15,406 nt of DNA from an uncultured bacterium. Lineage in GTDB: Bacteria; Cyanobacteriota; Vampirovibrionia; Gastranaerophilales; Gastranaerophilaceae. Below the pieces are notes generated by a model, which saw nothing but the letters and a program-made list of their open reading frames with translations, ran no database searches and had not been told where the DNA came from. Numbering within the stretch: the stretch's first letter is position 1; every line of letters starts with the position of its first letter. The stretch spans positions 1 to 15,406 of the forward strand of contig CACXAK010000015.1 in assembly GCA_902765655.1 (NCBI GenBank), given 5' to 3'. Below, piece by piece: positions 13,127 to 15,406 of this stretch. Made by a program: the position numbers and the translations under genes.

Positions 13127-14696
13127 ATTATTATTAATGGCAACAATAATGTGTATCAGCGGATTAACCTGTGCAAATGCAAATCTTGCACTAACGGATA
13201 TGGTTGCTCCAAAAGATCCCGCTTACAGGGTAGGAATTTCTGAAATCCCGGAAAATCCGTATATTCAAAAAAGGCATGATGATTCGCTTGAACAAGTTAT
13301 AAAAAGAAAAACGGATATAAGCGATGCTCCGCATGAAATGTCATACGGAGAATTGAGCATAAAAAATTTGTCAAAAGAAATTGCGTATGATCTTGAATGT
13401 GAAGAACAAGATATGATTGCTGATTTATCTTTATTGTGGCAGGGGGCTGCAAGTCAAAGTGATACCATAAATTTTGCATTGTATAAATTGGCAAACCCTG
13501 ATGCTGACAAACCAAATAAAAGTACAGTTAAAAATATGTTAAAAACAGTAGCAAGCATGTCCACTCTTGTAGGTGCAGGAATGTCTAACCCGTTGCTTGC
13601 CGGAACATCTCTTATTGGGGCGAATGTTCTTGGAATAATGGGGCAGGACACAAAAGCTCTTAATTATAAATATTCAAAAGTCACTGATGCTGACATGATT
13701 ATTCTGATAAGAAAAATAGAGGATCTACAACAAAAAACAGTTGATTTATATTACGATTATATGAATGCCAAAGAGCAGTTAACTCAAACTGCTAAATTAT
13801 CACAGCAGCGTAAAGAAAGATTTGAACTCGCTCAAAAAAATAACGTATCAAGAGAAATTATTGTAATAACAGATTCTTATTACAGAACTGCTATGGATAA
13901 ACAAAGAACCGCTCAATCTGAGTTTTTATCAAAAAGAGCAGCACTTGAACAGTTTGTAGGAAACGAGACGTTTACTCAGTTTGAACAGGAATTGGCTCTC
14001 AGAGAAAATTCTCAAAATGGCAATCAGTCAAGTATAAAAGAAGATTATAACAATACAGTAGCAAATGTTGAGAAGTATACAAATAATTTGGAAAGCAGAA
14101 CTGCGAGTCTTTCAGGCGTCGGGTATGTAGGAGAAGATGAAGATCCGAATTTGTCAAAACTCGATCCGATTGAGCCGACTCCGCTTGAAAAAGAGCAAGC
14201 AATAGAGCGCGGTCTTGAACAGCAGGAACAGGAGCTTACCAAAGAAGTGGATGAAGTTGAGCAGGAAGCCAAATCAAAATCCAAAAAGTTCTTCAAGAAA
14301 GCTAAAAAAGAAAAAGCAGAAAAAATTAAAGAAGAAAAAGTTAAAGAAGAAAAGCCCAAAAAAGTAAAAAGAGATCCTTATGATACCAAAGGATTTATCT
14401 TCCTGCATGATAAACAGCCGGATGCGGATAATTATGCTGACGCCGAAACCAATACAGTTCAGCCGACTGTAAGTAATAAATCAGAAAGTAAAAAAACTAA
14501 AAGGCAAAAGCAAAAAGAAGAAAAAATGTTGCACGAAGAAACTCAGAAAATAGAAAAAATGGATAAAAATGAAATTATTGCTCCAGAAGGGCATAAGCCA
14601 GAAGCAACTAATTACCACGGTGTGGAACTTTTGCCTTTAGATGAAATTAAGGCGCCTGATTTAAGACCGAACGGTTATTCTATTTTTGCGAGATAA
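13116..14696 (+). CDS. Secreted TolC-like coiled-coil protein B with charged C-terminal extension, 526 aa
   Basis: Paralogue of the upstream gene with long extensions. The signal peptide has the core LLLMATIMCISGLTCANA (about 5-22). Shared blocks are SLLWQG (105-110), NFALYKLANP (119-128), a Gly/Ala-rich hydrophobic region (about 140-176), TDADMIILIRKIEDLQQK (190-207) with LYYDYMNAKEQL (211-222), a helix to DSYYRTAMDKQRTAQSEF, and LEQFVGNETF (277-286). This second half looks like a TolC helical hairpin. From about 300 on it is low-complexity and highly charged, with K/E-rich coils at about 360-425 and 460-495 and a conserved-looking tail (GVELLPLDEIKAPDLRP). A strongly basic Lys/Glu tail is unusual for an exported protein. 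The ATG overlaps the upstream stop, with GGGGTG as ribosome binding site. Function unknown. Confidence 0.85.
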   Translation: MRNKLLLMATIMCISGLTCANANLALTDMVAPKDPAYRVGISEIPENPYIQKRHDDSLEQVIKRKTDISDAPHEMSYGELSIKNLSKEIAYDLECEEQDMIADLSLLWQGAASQSDTINFALYKLANPDADKPNKSTVKNMLKTVASMSTLVGAGMSNPLLAGTSLIGANVLGIMGQDTKALNYKYSKVTDADMIILIRKIEDLQQKTVDLYYDYMNAKEQLTQTAKLSQQRKERFELAQKNNVSREIIVITDSYYRTAMDKQRTAQSEFLSKRAALEQFVGNETFTQFEQELALRENSQNGNQSSIKEDYNNTVANVEKYTNNLESRTASLSGVGYVGEDEDPNLSKLDPIEPTPLEKEQAIERGLEQQEQELTKEVDEVEQEAKSKSKKFFKKAKKEKAEKIKEEKVKEEKPKKVKRDPYDTKGFIFLHDKQPDADNYADAETNTVQPTVSNKSESKKTKRQKQKEEKMLHEETQKIEKMDKNEIIAPEGHKPEATNYHGVELLPLDEIKAPDLRPNGYSIFAR

Positions 14697-14702
14697 ACTG
14701 AA

Positions 14703-15353
14703 ATGAAATTTATACCATTTGAGATTAAAACAGGTGAGCAGAATATGAAAACGGATTCTGACTTGCTTGATTATGCTCTAGATAGCGGATTGTCAGAGCC
14801 GATATTCAGATTATACGGATGGAGTCCTGCCTGTATTTCGCTCGGACGCAATCAGGGTGATGAATTTCTGGATTATAATTTTTTAAAATCAAATGGTATA
14901 GATGTTGTAAGACGCTTAACAGGCGGTCGTGCGTTGTTGCATGATAATGAAATTACTTACAGCTATATTTGCCCGGTATCTTATCTTAATAATGGCGAAC
15001 ATGTTGTTTCTTCTTATAAGGAAATTTGTCAAATATTCATTGAAAAATTTAAAAAATTTGGGATAAATATAGATTTTGGAACTCAAAAGCAGGTAAAAAC
15101 CGGTTTTGATTATTGTATGTTAATTTCTACCGGTGCAGATTTATGTTATAAAGGTAAAAAACTTATCGGTTCTGCGCAATGCCGAAAACACGGATATATT
15201 TTGCAGCATGGCTCTATATTGTACGATTATGACAAAGTGCTTATAGAAAAAATATTTGGAGAAGAAATTTCTACAAACGAAATAACAAGTATAAAGGAAA
15301 TAAATCCGAGAATTAGTAAAGAAGATATAATAAATCTTTTAAGTGAGTATTGA
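14703..15353 (+). CDS. LipM/LplA-family lipoyl-pathway enzyme (octanoyltransferase or lipoate ligase)
   Basis: Member of the BPL/LplA/LipB fold that transfers octanoyl or lipoyl groups to lipoyl domains. RRLTGGRALLHDNEITYSY (70-88) is the acyl-binding RRxTGGxAVxH motif. GKKLIGSAQCRKHGYILQHG (151-170) carries the conserved Lys and the GSAQ...QHGS signature. Cys138 aligns with the catalytic Cys of Bacillus LipM (ACFDAPSWYEL region), which favours a LipM-type octanoyltransferase over an ATP-dependent ligase. At 216 aa it is shorter than LipM (about 280) and lacks some of the last helices. The ATG follows the secreted-protein stop by 6 bp, so it belongs to that operon, although no functional link is obvious. 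There is no strong Shine-Dalgarno sequence, so translation is probably coupled. Confidence 0.85.
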   Translation: MKFIPFEIKTGEQNMKTDSDLLDYALDSGLSEPIFRLYGWSPACISLGRNQGDEFLDYNFLKSNGIDVVRRLTGGRALLHDNEITYSYICPVSYLNNGEHVVSSYKEICQIFIEKFKKFGINIDFGTQKQVKTGFDYCMLISTGADLCYKGKKLIGSAQCRKHGYILQHGSILYDYDKVLIEKIFGEEISTNEITSIKEINPRISKEDIINLLSEY

Positions 15354-15383
15354 TTTTTTGGTATTTTGATGATAATTTGAAAA

Positions 15384-15406
15384 GGGTGCAAGGTAGCGTA
15401 GCTACC
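15384..15406 (+). repeat. Inverted repeat cut by the window end
   Basis: GGTAGC (15392-15397) and GCTACC (15401-15406) form a perfect stem around GTA. The left side continues outward as GGGTGCAA (15384-15391). If the right arm continues as TTGCACCC beyond the window, this is a 14-bp stem, either a terminator for the lipoyl-enzyme operon or a dispersed palindromic element. Confidence 0.6.

Noticed and set aside
14045..14359. 104-aa Ser/Phe-rich minus-strand ORF
   Set aside because: Antisense shadow of the Lys/Glu-rich coil of secreted protein B (AAA/GAA codons read as TTT/TTC).
1..15406. tRNA or rRNA genes, CRISPR arrays, insertion-sequence transposases
   Set aside because: Read for these and found none: no cloverleaf with a GGTTCGAATCC-type arm, no spaced direct repeats, no transposase motifs.

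Overview
The window looks like a chromosomal contig from a low-GC (roughly 30-35% by eye), probably host-associated bacterium. Most ORFs use A/T-ending codons. Gene content is housekeeping (aspS, mnmG, cca, rsmE, rqcH) mixed with small lineage-specific ORFs. Two proteins with signal peptides resemble TolC coiled coils, which fits a two-membrane cell. My best guess is a gut Vampirovibrionia/Melainabacteria-type lineage (Gastranaerophilales), but that rests on overall feel and not on a marker I can prove.

Layout. (1) 1-916 is GC-rich, unlike everything else, and holds one minus-strand ORF with a strong terminator. It looks like foreign (phage-like) DNA or an assembly join. (2) 1039-4761, minus strand: rqcH (ribosome rescue), rsmE (16S rRNA methylation) and cca (tRNA CCA end). 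rsmE carries an in-frame palindromic-element insertion, and a 29-bp tandem duplication sits at the rsmE/cca junction. (3) 4860-6644: aspS, divergent from rqcH, ending at a bidirectional terminator. (4) 6706-8924: small genes (94-aa unknown, 95-aa zinc-ribbon-like protein, 30-aa membrane microprotein, GNAT acetyltransferase, 50-aa basic protein). (5) 9082-11403: a Cys-rich three-helix membrane protein, then mnmG. (6) 11411-12163: a TPR protein, convergent with mnmG. (7) 12293-15353: a tight operon of two paralogous secreted TolC-like proteins followed by a LipM/LplA-type lipoyl-pathway enzyme. The window ends inside an inverted repeat.

Much of the identified content concerns translation: charging tRNA-Asp, modifying and repairing tRNA, methylating rRNA and rescuing stalled ribosomes. 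The most interesting signals are a recurring -10 box exactly six bases upstream of ATG in genes lacking a Shine-Dalgarno sequence (leaderless mRNAs), a 30-residue membrane microprotein with an excellent ribosome binding site and high-expression codon use, the paralogous secreted pair, and the palindromic element inside rsmE.
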